A stretch of DNA of 64,000 nucleotides from Aquicoccus sp. G2-2 (GTDB lineage Bacteria; Pseudomonadota; Alphaproteobacteria; Rhodobacterales; Rhodobacteraceae), in contig NZ_JAYDCK010000003.1 of assembly GCF_034555965.1 (NCBI RefSeq), forward strand, positions 3,348,001 through 3,412,000, written 5' to 3'. The stretch's first letter is position 1; each line of letters begins with the position of its first letter. Positions 26,881 to 35,038 of this stretch are shown here, one piece after another. The position numbers were made by a program, and so were the translations under genes. The notes under the pieces are model-generated. The model worked only from the letters and a program-made list of their open reading frames with translations. It ran no database searches and was not told where the DNA came from.

Positions 26881-27706
26881 ATGCTGGATGCCGGAGAAAC
26901 CTCGCAGGAGACGCTGCTGGAGGTTAACAATATCGAGGTGATCTACAACCATGTGATCCTTGTGCTGAAGGGTGTTTCGCTGAAAGTGCCGAAAGGCGGG
27001 ATCATCGCGTTGCTGGGTGGCAATGGCGCGGGCAAGACAACGACGCTGAAGGCGATTTCGAACCTGCTGCATTCCGAACGCGGCGAGGTGACCAAGGGCA
27101 TGATTTCGTATCGCGGCGAGCGGGTGCAGGATCTGGACCCGGCAGAGTTGGTGAAGCGCGGGGTTATTCAGGTGATGGAAGGGCGGCATTGCTTTGAGCA
27201 TCTGACGGTTGAGGAAAACCTGCTGACCGGCGCTTATACAAGCAGCGGAGGCAAGGGCGAGATAGAGGCCGAGCTGGAGAAGGTTTACACCTATTTCCCG
27301 CGTTTGAAGGAACGGCGCAAGAGTCAGGCGGGCTATACCTCGGGGGGAGCAGCAGATGGTGGCGATTGGCCGCGCGCTGATGAGCAAGCCGGAGACGATC
27401 TTGCTGGATGAGCCGAGCATGGGGTTGGCGCCGCAGCTTGTCGAAGAGATTTTCGGGATTGTGAAAGACCTTAACGAGAAGGAAGGGGCCACCTTCCTTC
27501 TGGCGGAACAGAACACCAATGTGGCGCTGAGGTTTGCCAATTATGGCTATATCCTTGAAAGCGGTCGGGTGGTGATGGATGGCCCCGCGAAAGAGCTGCG
27601 CGAAAACCCCGACGTGAAGGAATTTTACCTTGGTATGTCGGATGAGGGGCGCAAGAGCTTCCGTGATGTGCGCAGTTATCGGCGGCGAAAGCGTTGGCTG
27701 AGCTGA
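26881..27706 (+). CDS. ABC transporter ATP-binding protein, LivF type, interrupted by a frameshift
   Basis: About 275 residues once joined; the second ATPase of the importer. Walker A is GGNGAGKTTTLKA; Walker B is ILLDEPSMGLAP; the switch region is LLAEQNTNVALRFA. The frame changes in the G run at 27342-27347, exactly in the ABC signature. Eight G instead of six would give TSGGEQQMVAIGRAL, the family sequence. Since both halves are conserved, a run-length error is more likely than inactivation. ATG 26881 follows GGGAGAGA; a TTG 15 bases upstream is weaker. Confidence 0.87.
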
Positions 27707-27752
27707 TGACGCTGGGGGTGCAGATGGCGGGCCAGATGGGTGCGCGGAGCCG

Positions 27753-28592
27753 TTAGCTTGTTTGAGTGAGGCTGGCTTGCTTCATCTCGGCAATGCGGGT
27801 CAGGGCTTCTTCCCGGCTGGTGCGAATGTTGGGGGTGAAGTGCTGGCTTTCGGCGCGCAGGCGGATATCGGCCTCGGTTTCCTCTCCGGGGGCATAGCGC
27901 ACAGAGCCGAGCGAAGACGCCAGATTGAGCCGCTTGCCGCGCTGCGCGTACCGCACCCAAGCAGCCGACATGATACGGCAGCCTTGCATGTTGACCAGAA
28001 AGAACCACTTGCGGCCGGTTCCGTTGATCCGGGCCTCAAGGACGTCATAGAGCAAGTCGACATCACGGGCATTGTGCAGGGTGAGATCGGTGAAATCGAC
28101 CTCCATCACGGCGCGTTCAGGATCGAAGCTGAGCCGACGGGCGAAATCGTCGGCGGTGAAAGCGGTGGCAGGCACGGGCGGGGTCGCGTGTTGGGCGGCC
28201 AGCGCACGCAACCGCGCGAGCGCGCTTTGGTGATCGACGCAGAGGTTGGGATCGAAGCGTTCGCTCTCGGCGTCGCGCTCGATCTGACGGCGGGTGGCCT
28301 CGGACGTGTCAAAGCGCACGGAGGCGATGGAATGGGCGAGGTTGAGCGCCTTGCCACGGCGCGCGAAGGCGGCCCAGGCGGTGCTGTCGATCCGGCAATC
28401 GGAATAGTTGACCAGAAAGAACCAATGGGACCGGGCTGTCTGGGCGATGCGCTCTTCAATGCGGTCATAGAATGCGTTGACGATGGCGGAGGTGTCGAAC
28501 TCGAACCCGGAGAAATTGACCTCCATGGTTTGAAGGTCGTCATGGAACATGATTCGAGGGTCGAAGATTTCGGTCATGGTGCTTTCGGACAT
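27753..28592 (-). CDS. Unknown protein made of two tandem copies of one domain
   Basis: A 279-residue soluble protein with an obvious internal duplication. Residues 22-130 and 162-270 align along their whole length. Shared landmarks are MEV(N/D)F, WFFLVN (57-62, 196-201), CRI (66-68, 205-207), AW, RGK(A/R)LNLA, SVR and a final ALxRI/L. A Pro/Ala linker of about 30 residues joins them. No signal, membrane segment or known catalytic motif. The strand-loop-helix order around WFFLVN could suggest a STAS-like fold, but this is weak inference. Transcribed against the ligase operon on its left; ATG 28592 follows AGAAGGGC. Confidence 0.75.
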   Translation of the reverse strand: MSESTMTEIFDPRIMFHDDLQTMEVNFSGFEFDTSAIVNAFYDRIEERIAQTARSHWFFLVNYSDCRIDSTAWAAFARRGKALNLAHSIASVRFDTSEATRRQIERDAESERFDPNLCVDHQSALARLRALAAQHATPPVPATAFTADDFARRLSFDPERAVMEVDFTDLTLHNARDVDLLYDVLEARINGTGRKWFFLVNMQGCRIMSAAWVRYAQRGKRLNLASSLGSVRYAPGEETEADIRLRAESQHFTPNIRTSREEALTRIAEMKQASLTQTS

Positions 28593-28699
28593 GGCGCTGC
28601 TGCCCTTCTGCGAGAGGGTTTGTGCCTAAAAATAGAGGATAACCCGGCGGTTTGGCAAATCAATGCTGCGCGACCGGCGGAAAATGGGAGATTGGCGCA

Positions 28700-29872
28700 A
28701 TGAGCCAGTATTTCGATCAGTTGGAAACCCGGTCCGCAGATGAGCGAGCGGCGGCACAGCTTGACGCGGTCAACCAGCAGATTGCGGCCTATGAGATCGC
28801 GGCGCTGTCCGATTTGTCCGAGTTGGCGACGCTGCCGGTTTTACGCAAGGCCGACCTGAGCGCGCGCCAAAAGGCGGCGCCACCCTTCGGGGGGCTGCCG
28901 GTTGCCCATGTCGCGCATTATTTTCAGAGCCCCGGCCCGATTTACGAGCCGGGCGGAACCGGCCATGACTGGTTTCGCTTTGGCCGGGCGATGTATGCCG
29001 CCGGTATCCGCAAGGACGATATCGTGCAGAATTGTTTTTCCTATCACCTGACGCCAGCGGGCATGATGTTCGAATCCGCCGCGCGGGCAATCGGCTGTCC
29101 GACCTTGCCAGCGGGGACCGGGCAAACCGAGCTTCAGGCGCAGGCGGCGCATGATATTGGTGTCACCGCCTATGCCGGGACGCCGGATTACCTCAAGCTC
29201 ATTCTCGACAAGGCGGATGCGATGGGCTTGCCATTGAAGATTGCCAAGGCGGTGGTCGGTGGCGGCGCGCTGTTCCCGTCGCTCAGGCAGGAATATGCTG
29301 ATCGCGGGATCACTTGCTTGCAGGGCTATGGCACCGCCGATCTTGGCTCGGTCGCGTATGAGACACCGGCGTTGGACGGTATGGTGGTCGATGAGGGGGT
29401 GATTGTCGAGATTGTCACGCCCGGCACCGGCGACCCGGTGGCCGAAGGCGAGGTGGGGGAATTGGTGGTGACCACGTTGAACCCGGATTACCCATTGCTG
29501 CGGTTTGCGACCGGGGATCTGAGCGCGGTGCAGGCCGGGCAAAGCCCGTGCGGGCGGACCAATATGCGCATCAAGGGCTGGATGGGGCGTGCCGATCAGA
29601 CAGCGAAGATCAAGGGCATGTTCGTGCGCCCCGAGCAGGTGGCGGCGCTGGTTGCGCGCCATGCCGAAATTGGCAAGGCACGGGTGATTGCCGGACGCAT
29701 GGGCGAGATGGATACGATGCTGGTGCGGGTCGAGGCGACCGGCGGTGATGCGGGTGCCTATGCCAAGAGCGTGGCGGAGCTTTTGAAGCTGAAGGGCGAG
29801 GTTGAGGTGGTGGCACCGGGGAGCCTGCCGAAAGATGGCTTGGTGATCGAGGATACCCGCAGCTATGACTGA
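28700..29872 (+). CDS. PaaK-like AMP-binding protein with atypical N-terminal half
   Basis: A 390-residue phenylacetate-CoA ligase-like protein. The C-terminal half is recognisable: LQGYGTADLGSVAYE (A5 region), RFATGDLSAV (A7) and RIKGWMGRADQTAKIKGMFVRPEQV (A8). Where PaaK has the Ser/Thr/Gly-rich P-loop, this protein has QSPGPIYEPGG, so ATP binding may be altered. It is slightly shorter than PaaK (about 430). It could activate an aryl or small acid, perhaps connected to the nearby transporter operon. ATG 28700 follows GGGAGATTGGCG. Confidence 0.7.
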   Translation: MSQYFDQLETRSADERAAAQLDAVNQQIAAYEIAALSDLSELATLPVLRKADLSARQKAAPPFGGLPVAHVAHYFQSPGPIYEPGGTGHDWFRFGRAMYAAGIRKDDIVQNCFSYHLTPAGMMFESAARAIGCPTLPAGTGQTELQAQAAHDIGVTAYAGTPDYLKLILDKADAMGLPLKIAKAVVGGGALFPSLRQEYADRGITCLQGYGTADLGSVAYETPALDGMVVDEGVIVEIVTPGTGDPVAEGEVGELVVTTLNPDYPLLRFATGDLSAVQAGQSPCGRTNMRIKGWMGRADQTAKIKGMFVRPEQVAALVARHAEIGKARVIAGRMGEMDTMLVRVEATGGDAGAYAKSVAELLKLKGEVEVVAPGSLPKDGLVIEDTRSYD

Positions 29873-29902
29873 GGCGGGCCATAACGGTTGCGCGAGGGGC
29901 GG

Positions 29903-30627
29903 GTGAGGCGGCGCGCGGCACTGACATTGACGATGGCGGCGCTTCTGCTTGCTGCCTGTAACGGCACGGGGCCGATTTATCCAACCTCGGAGACGCTTGA
30001 CAACTGGGTGGCGGCGGCGGGGTCGCTTGACCCGGCGTCGGATCATGCGCCGGTGATCCGCGATCGGGTGGTCGCGTTTCACCTTGCGCCGGGGGAGCGT
30101 GTTTCCGCGCTTCGGGCCGGGCGCAGGTGGGGGTTGCAACAGAATTACCTGTTTGGCTTCGATATCCGGTTAGACCCGGCAAATGCGCCGCAAAAGCCGG
30201 TTACGCTGTCACGGCTGTCGCGGTTGGTGCCCGAAGGAGAGGCAAGCGCGCAATCGCTGGTTTCGGTCGAGCTTGACGCGCGCCGGGGGTTACGGTGCTG
30301 GGGCGCACATGCGTGGCGCCCGCTGCGCTGAACACTTGGCATAGCGTTGAGGTGCGGATTGCGTTTGCCAATGACGATAGCGGGTTTCTGGAGATATTCT
30401 GTGACCGAAAGCCGATCTGGGCGCAGAGCCATTTTCGCACCGCGCTGCCGCCGGTATGCCGTTTGAGCGAAGGCTGCACGAAAGGCGTGCCCGCACCGGC
30501 GCGCTTTGCCTGGCAGGTGGGGTTGCTTGCGCGGGGCCGTATCGTGCGCCGGGTCAGTGTCGAGATGCGGCGCATCTTCTTTCATCGGCTGTTCGTGATC
30601 CCGCACCGGGTTGTTGGCCCGCTCTGA
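29903..30627 (+). CDS. Lipoprotein, possibly lectin/lyase-like beta fold, interrupted by a frameshift
   Basis: About 241 residues once joined. GTG 29903 follows GAGGGGCGG and begins a lipoprotein signal with the lipobox LLAAC. The second half contains NTWHSVEVRIAFANDDSGFLEIFCD, reminiscent of the jelly-roll seen in heparin-lyase and concanavalin-like proteins, but the match is only by eye. The frame changes in the G run at 30285-30289; one extra G gives RRGVTVLGRT and a continuous protein. Located 30 bases after the PaaK-like gene, same strand, so perhaps cotranscribed. Confidence 0.6.
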
Positions 30628-30633
30628 CGGCGC

Positions 30634-30669
30634 GCGCACAACAAAAGCCGCCCGGAGGCCGGGCGGCTC
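30634..30669 (-). terminator. Rho-independent terminator, duplicate copy 1
   Basis: On the minus strand the stem AGCCGCCCGG/CCGGGCGGCT is followed by TTTTGTTGTGCGC. Identical over 36 bases to the copy at 30937-30972. It also sits just past the stop of the rightward lipoprotein gene. Confidence 0.8.
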
Positions 30670-30936
30670 AGACTGCTGGTAAAGATCCCGCCGGGTTTGA
30701 CTTTAAGTCGTTTTCCCGATTGCAGTTTCAAGGGAAGAGGAAGCGCAAAGGGCCGCGCCTGACCCCGGGTGGGCGCATACGCGGCATCGTTTCAGCGCGC
30801 TGTGTTCAAGAACATGAGCGTCATCAGATTGCCAAACACCATCGCCAATGCGCCCTCCGGGGGGAGGGTCGGGCGCGGCCCGGGCTGACGCCCGCGCTTG
30901 GCGTGTGTCAGGCGTAAGGCGGAGCAACCTTGTGGG

Positions 30937-30972
30937 GCGCACAACAAAAGCCGCCCGGAGGCCGGGCGGCTC
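30937..30972 (-). terminator. Rho-independent terminator of rpmJ, duplicate copy 2
   Basis: The same hairpin and T-rich tail as at 30634-30669, 137 bases downstream of the rpmJ stop in the leftward direction. Confidence 0.82.
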
Positions 30973-31109
30973 TGGTAAAGTGTGCTGCCAAAACCCTGAC
31001 TCACGGGCTTTGGGAAGGGCGCTGCGCAAGATATGCGCGCCCAATGCGCCCTGCCTTTACCCGATGTCTTGGGTTCAAGGCGTGACGCTTTAGTCAGCGA
31101 AAGGCCGGA

Positions 31110-31235
31110 TCAGCCCTGGCGGGCTTTGAAGCGGCCTTGGGTTTTGTTGATCACGTAGACGCGGCCCTTGCGGCGCACGATACGGCAATCGCGGTGGCGG
31201 TTCTTGAGCGAACGCAGCGAGTTCTTGACCTTCAT
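31110..31235 (-). CDS. rpmJ: 50S ribosomal protein L36
   Basis: A 41-residue basic protein: [20 protein letters not shown], then [21 protein letters not shown]. This is the longer L36 form common in alphaproteobacteria, with only one of the zinc-ligand cysteines of the C+ form (Cys at 18), hence the zinc-independent (C-) type. ATG 31235 is preceded by a GAGAGACC site. It lies alone between tRNA-Val and the duplicated terminators, as in many relatives. Confidence 0.95.
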   Translation of the reverse strand: MKVKNSLRSLKNRHRDCRIVRRKGRVYVINKTQGRFKARQG

Positions 31236-31320
31236 TGGTCTCTCCTCAGTTTCGCGGCGCAAGACAGAGCGCCAACGGGGGTGTCGGGTGCTTTGGGCGA
31301 ACCCGAAGCGATGAATTCCA

Positions 31321-31395
31321 TGGTGGGCGATACTGGGATCGAACCAGTGACCCCTTCGATGTCAACGAAGTGCTCTACCGCTGAGCTAATCACCC
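31321..31395 (-). tRNA. tRNA-Val (GAC anticodon)
   Basis: 75 bases including an encoded CCA end. The acceptor stem is GGGTGAT/ATCGCCC; the D loop has AGCTCAGCGGTAGAGC; the anticodon stem-loop CTTCG-TTGACAT-CGAAG has anticodon GAC; the T arm is ACTGGTTCGATCCCAGT. Same strand as rpmJ and 86 bases upstream of it. Confidence 0.95.
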
Positions 31396-31563
31396 ATTTG
31401 TGCCCTGACGGCCCCCCTGCCCTTGCCTGTTTGGAGTGCCCAAAAAGCAGGGCGCGGGGAATCCGCGCCGGTTGGTCGGGTCTATAAAAGGTAACGGGTT
31501 CGGGATCAAGGGCTTTTGGCGGCGGCCAAAAGGGAGTAATTAGATACATCAAGAGGAACGCCG

Positions 31564-32427
31564 ATGCCGAAGCTGGCCTATGATCTGATTCATCCTGAAA
31601 TGCGCAGCACCAGTGTGGTCTTTGCCTCACCACATTCGGGGCGCGATTACCCGTGGAGCTTCCTGCGGCGTACCCTGCTTGATGCGCATTCGATCCGCAG
31701 TTCGGAAGATGCGTTCGTGGATCAGCTTTTCGATTGTGCGCCGAGTTTTGGTGCGCCGTTTCTGATGGCCGGAGCGCCGCGCGCCTTTGTCGATCTTAAC
31801 CGCAGTGCGGATGAGCTTGACCCGGCGTTGATCGAGGGGGTGCAGAAAACCGGGCACAACCCGCGTATCGCGTCGGGTCTTGGGGTGATTCCACGGGTGG
31901 TGGCCGGTGGGCGCGCGATCTATCCGGGCAAGATTTCGATGCGCGAAGCCCGGCGGCGGGTTGATCTTTACTGGACGCCCTATCACGCCATGGTGCAACG
32001 CCAGCTTGATGCCGCCCATGCGCGGTTTGGCGAAGCGATTCTGGTGGATTGTCATTCGATGCCGCACGAGGCGATGGATGCGATTGCGCGCGGAGTGAAA
32101 GCCCGGCCAGAAGTGGTGATCGGGGATCGGTTTGGGGCAAGTGCGCGGCCAGATATCATCGAGCGGATCGAGGCTGCCTTTGCCGCAGTGGGGTTGACGG
32201 TAGTGCGCAATGCGCCATTTGCCGGGGCCTATGTGGTGCAGCATTATGGCCGCCCGGCGCGCGGCCAGCACGCGGTCCAGATCGAGATTGACCGGGCGCT
32301 TTACATGGATGAAAAGCGGGTCCGGCCGAACGGAAATTTCAATGCATTTCGCCGGGTTATGCGTCAGGTGGTGGGTGAAATCGCCGCCATTGGCGCTTCG
32401 GGGCAGGACCGGCTGGCGGCGGAATAG
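31564..32427 (+). CDS. N-formylglutamate amidohydrolase family protein
   Basis: A 287-residue hydrolase that would release formate from N-formylglutamate in the last step of histidine breakdown. Motifs are FASPHSGRDYP near the N-terminus, SSEDAFVDQLF, FVDLNRSADELDP, the metal-site ILVDCHSMPHEAMD and GAYVVQHYGRP, and VQIEIDRALYMDE. No hut genes are adjacent, so the enzyme may act on other N-formyl or N-acyl amino acids. ATG 31564 follows AAGAGGAACG. Confidence 0.87.
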   Translation: MPKLAYDLIHPEMRSTSVVFASPHSGRDYPWSFLRRTLLDAHSIRSSEDAFVDQLFDCAPSFGAPFLMAGAPRAFVDLNRSADELDPALIEGVQKTGHNPRIASGLGVIPRVVAGGRAIYPGKISMREARRRVDLYWTPYHAMVQRQLDAAHARFGEAILVDCHSMPHEAMDAIARGVKARPEVVIGDRFGASARPDIIERIEAAFAAVGLTVVRNAPFAGAYVVQHYGRPARGQHAVQIEIDRALYMDEKRVRPNGNFNAFRRVMRQVVGEIAAIGASGQDRLAAE

Positions 32428-32433
32428 GGTGCC

Positions 32434-33699
32434 CTAGCGCAGTGAGCGGCCCTTTACGATTGCATCTGGTCCGAATTTGGCGCGGATCGTATCAGTGGCG
32501 CGTTCGGCTTCGCCTCGTTTGGTTGCACCGGGGTCGAGCAGGTCGCCGGAGCGGTCGGCGGTCGTGTCTTCAAACAGATCGGAAATGCCGACGCCGATCA
32601 GCCGGTATGGCCCCTGATCGCCTGCCGCGTCGAACAGCGCACGGGCGGTGCGGTAGATCGTATCGGCCAGTTGCGTGCCATCGTGCAGCGAGGTGCGCCG
32701 CGTCAGGGTGGTGTGATTGGCGCGTTTAAGTTTCAGCGTCACCACCCGCCCGGCAAGGTGGCGCGCCTTGGCGCGGGCAGAGACATTTTCCGCCAGCCGC
32801 CAGATATGGCCGTCAAGCAGGTCAGGGTTGGAGGTGTCTTCGGCAAATGTGGTTTCGTTGGAGATCGACTTGACCGGCGCATTGGCCGAGACGCGGCGGC
32901 GGTCCTGTCCGCGCGCAAGATGCCAGAGCCGGTCGCCCATGGCACCGAAGCGCGCGTGCAGGTCGCTGCGCTCCCAGCGCAGCAGATCGGAGAATTGGTG
33001 AATTCCGGCCTTTTCGAGCTGTGCCTGCATCGCCTGCCCGACGCCCCAGATCATGCGCACGGGTTTGTCATGCAGGAATGCCGCCGTTTCCGCCTCACCG
33101 ATCACCGAAAAGCCGCGGGGTTTATCAAGATCGGAGGCAATCTTGGCGAGAAATTTATTATGCGAAAGGCCAATCGAGCCGGTCAGGCCCAGATCATCAT
33201 TCATTCGCTTGACCAGCCGCGCCAGCATCGCCGCCGGGGGATGGCCATGCAGGCGCGCAGTGCCCGATAGGTCCATGAATGCCTCATCAAGCGAGAGCGG
33301 TTCAACGTCCGGGGTCAGGTCATCCATCAGCGCGCGAATCTGGCGCGAGACCTCGACGTAGAGGCTCATGCGCGGGCGGCGCACCACCGCATCGGGGCAA
33401 AGCTTGAGGGCTTGAAACATCGGCATGGCCGAGCGCACGCCACGGATACGCGCGATATAGCAGGCGGTGGAGACCACGCCGCGCCGCCCGCCGCCGATGA
33501 TCAGCGGCTTTCCGGCAAGCGACGGGTCTTCGCGTTTTTCGACGCTGGCATAGAACGCATCGCAATCCATATGGGCGATGGAGAGCGAGAAAAGTTCGGG
33601 ATGAGAGAGCAAACGCGGGCTGCCACAGGCCGGGCAACGCCGCGCGGGTTCAGCGCCGGAGGCAAATTCGTGCAGGCAGGATCGGCAAAGTGCGGGCAT
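32434..33699 (-). CDS. dinB: DNA polymerase IV with N-terminal zinc ribbon
   Basis: A 421-residue Y-family translesion polymerase. Palm and finger motifs are HMDCDAFYASVEKRE, VSTACYIARIRGVRSAMPM and the catalytic SLDEAFMDLSG. The little-finger region follows from about residue 275. Unlike E. coli DinB (351 residues), it starts with a putative zinc ribbon, CRSC and CPAC about 16 residues apart. The start at ATG 33699 keeps this ribbon intact; an in-frame start at 33741 exists upstream. No LexA box was identified in the short upstream region. Confidence 0.9.
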   Translation of the reverse strand: MPALCRSCLHEFASGAEPARRCPACGSPRLLSHPELFSLSIAHMDCDAFYASVEKREDPSLAGKPLIIGGGRRGVVSTACYIARIRGVRSAMPMFQALKLCPDAVVRRPRMSLYVEVSRQIRALMDDLTPDVEPLSLDEAFMDLSGTARLHGHPPAAMLARLVKRMNDDLGLTGSIGLSHNKFLAKIASDLDKPRGFSVIGEAETAAFLHDKPVRMIWGVGQAMQAQLEKAGIHQFSDLLRWERSDLHARFGAMGDRLWHLARGQDRRRVSANAPVKSISNETTFAEDTSNPDLLDGHIWRLAENVSARAKARHLAGRVVTLKLKRANHTTLTRRTSLHDGTQLADTIYRTARALFDAAGDQGPYRLIGVGISDLFEDTTADRSGDLLDPGATKRGEAERATDTIRAKFGPDAIVKGRSLR

Positions 33700-33835
33700 G
33701 GGCGCAGGATACGCCTTGCCGCAGCGTGGCACAATTGCCAAGCGGGAGACCGAGACCGGCTTTTGCAGCTTTCAATCTGGTATGGGCTGACCAATATGAT
33801 TACAAAGAGACGGTATTTTGGAGAGGATTGATTTC

Positions 33836-34729
33836 ATGGACGTGGATCAGGTTGTTTCGGAACTTGGCAACGGCAATCTTTGGGTGCTGCTGCTGGCGGC
33901 CTTCATCATCATTGCCATTTTTCTTGGCGTGCGGATCGTTCCGCAATCGGAAAAGCACGTGGTTGAGCGGTTTGGCCGGTTGCGTTCGGTTCTGGGGCCG
34001 GGGATCAACTTTATCGTGCCGTTTCTGGACCGGGTGGCGCACAAGATTTCTATTCTTGAGCGCCAGTTGCCGACGGCGACGCAGGATGCGATCACCAAGG
34101 ATAACGTGCTGGTGCAGGTGGAAACCTCCGTTTTCTATCGCATTCTTGAGCCGGAAAAGACGGTTTATCGGATTCGCGATGTTGATGCGGCGATTGCCAC
34201 CACGGTGGCCGGGATCGTGCGCGCCGGGATTGGCGAGATGGATCTGGATGAGGTGCAATCGAACCGCCAGCAATTGATCACGCAGATCAAGCAGCAGGTT
34301 GCCGATGCGGTGGACAATTGGGGGATCGAGGTGACACGTGCCGAGATTTTGGACGTGAACCTAGATCAGGCGACGCGCGATGCGATGTTGCAGCAGTTGA
34401 ACGCCGAACGCGAACGCCGCGCGCAGGTCACCCGCGCCGAAGGCAGCAAGCGCGCGGTCGAGTTGCAGTCGGATGCCGAGCTTTACGCGGCTGAACAGGA
34501 AGCCAAGGCGCGCCGGATTTCGGCGGATGCAGAGGCCTATGCCACCGGCGTGGTGGCGGCGGCGATTCAGGATAACGGGTTTGAGGCGGCGCAATATCAG
34601 GTTGCGCTCAAGCAGGTGGAAGCTTTGGTCAAGCTCGGCGAAGGGGAGGGCAAGCAGACCGTGTTGCTGCCCGCCAACCTGCTTGATGCGTTCGGAGATG
34701 CGTTCAACATGCTGAAAAGGGTAAAGTGA
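33836..34729 (+). CDS. SPFH/band-7 (stomatin/QmcA-type) membrane protein
   Basis: A 297-residue slipin-like scaffold. One N-terminal membrane segment (LLAAFIIIAIFLGVRIV) precedes the band-7 domain with HVVERFGRLRSVLGPGINFIVPF and the VEVTRAEILDV-type region. A long Ala/Glu-rich coiled coil (about 175-245) ends with the typical KQTVLLPANLLDAF. These proteins form ring-like membrane assemblies with their NfeD partner, whose gene overlaps this stop. ATG 33836 follows GGAGAGG. Confidence 0.92.
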   Translation: MDVDQVVSELGNGNLWVLLLAAFIIIAIFLGVRIVPQSEKHVVERFGRLRSVLGPGINFIVPFLDRVAHKISILERQLPTATQDAITKDNVLVQVETSVFYRILEPEKTVYRIRDVDAAIATTVAGIVRAGIGEMDLDEVQSNRQQLITQIKQQVADAVDNWGIEVTRAEILDVNLDQATRDAMLQQLNAERERRAQVTRAEGSKRAVELQSDAELYAAEQEAKARRISADAEAYATGVVAAAIQDNGFEAAQYQVALKQVEALVKLGEGEGKQTVLLPANLLDAFGDAFNMLKRVK

Positions 34730-35016
34730 TGGGCTGGGATATCTGGTGGGTCTGGGTTTCGGCCGGATTGATTTTGGCCATTCTGGAGATGGTCATTCCG
34801 GGCTTCATCTTTCTGGGTTTTGCCGTCGGGGCAGTTGCCATGGGCATTCTGCTGGCGCTGGGCGGTGGGGTCGCCGCGTGGCTGACCAGTTCGCTTTCGC
34901 TGATGCTGGTGATGTTTGCGCTGTTTTCACTGGTGGCGTGGCTGGTGCTGCGCCGGGTGGTGGGGGTGCGCCATGGGCAGGCGAAAATCGTGCGTCACGA
35001 CGTGAACGACAACTGA
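34729..35016 (+). CDS. NfeD-like membrane protein
   Basis: A 95-residue short NfeD/YbbK-type protein with two or three membrane segments (WVSAGLILAILEMVIPGFIFLGFAVGAVAM and a second long hydrophobic stretch). It ends in a brief cytoplasmic tail and lacks the longer OB-fold domain of full-length NfeD. TGATG overlap with the band-7 gene. The two-gene unit is a well-known conserved pair involved in membrane quality control or fluidity. Confidence 0.88.
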   Translation: MGWDIWWVWVSAGLILAILEMVIPGFIFLGFAVGAVAMGILLALGGGVAAWLTSSLSLMLVMFALFSLVAWLVLRRVVGVRHGQAKIVRHDVNDN

Positions 35017-35038
35017 GCGCGCGACGGGAGCGGGAGCG

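Larger units (their letters stand above)
30628..31109. other. 482-bp intergenic region with two terminator copies
   Basis: Contains two identical 36-base terminator cassettes (30634-30669 and 30937-30972), with 267 bases of GC-rich sequence between them. That stretch holds a C/G-rich inverted repeat around 30856-30900. A leftward ORF ending ALAMVFGNLMTLMFLNTAR exists here but has no start signal or family and is not called as a gene. Confidence 0.5.

Noticed and set aside
27753-30627. Horizontal island after the transporter operon
   Set aside because: Base composition and codon use look like the neighbours, and there is no integrase, tRNA-associated repeat or transposase.
30792-31004. Leftward 70-codon ORF ending VFGNLMTLMFLNTAR
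   Set aside because: It runs through a terminator hairpin, has no ribosome-binding site and no family; the hydrophobic end alone is not enough.
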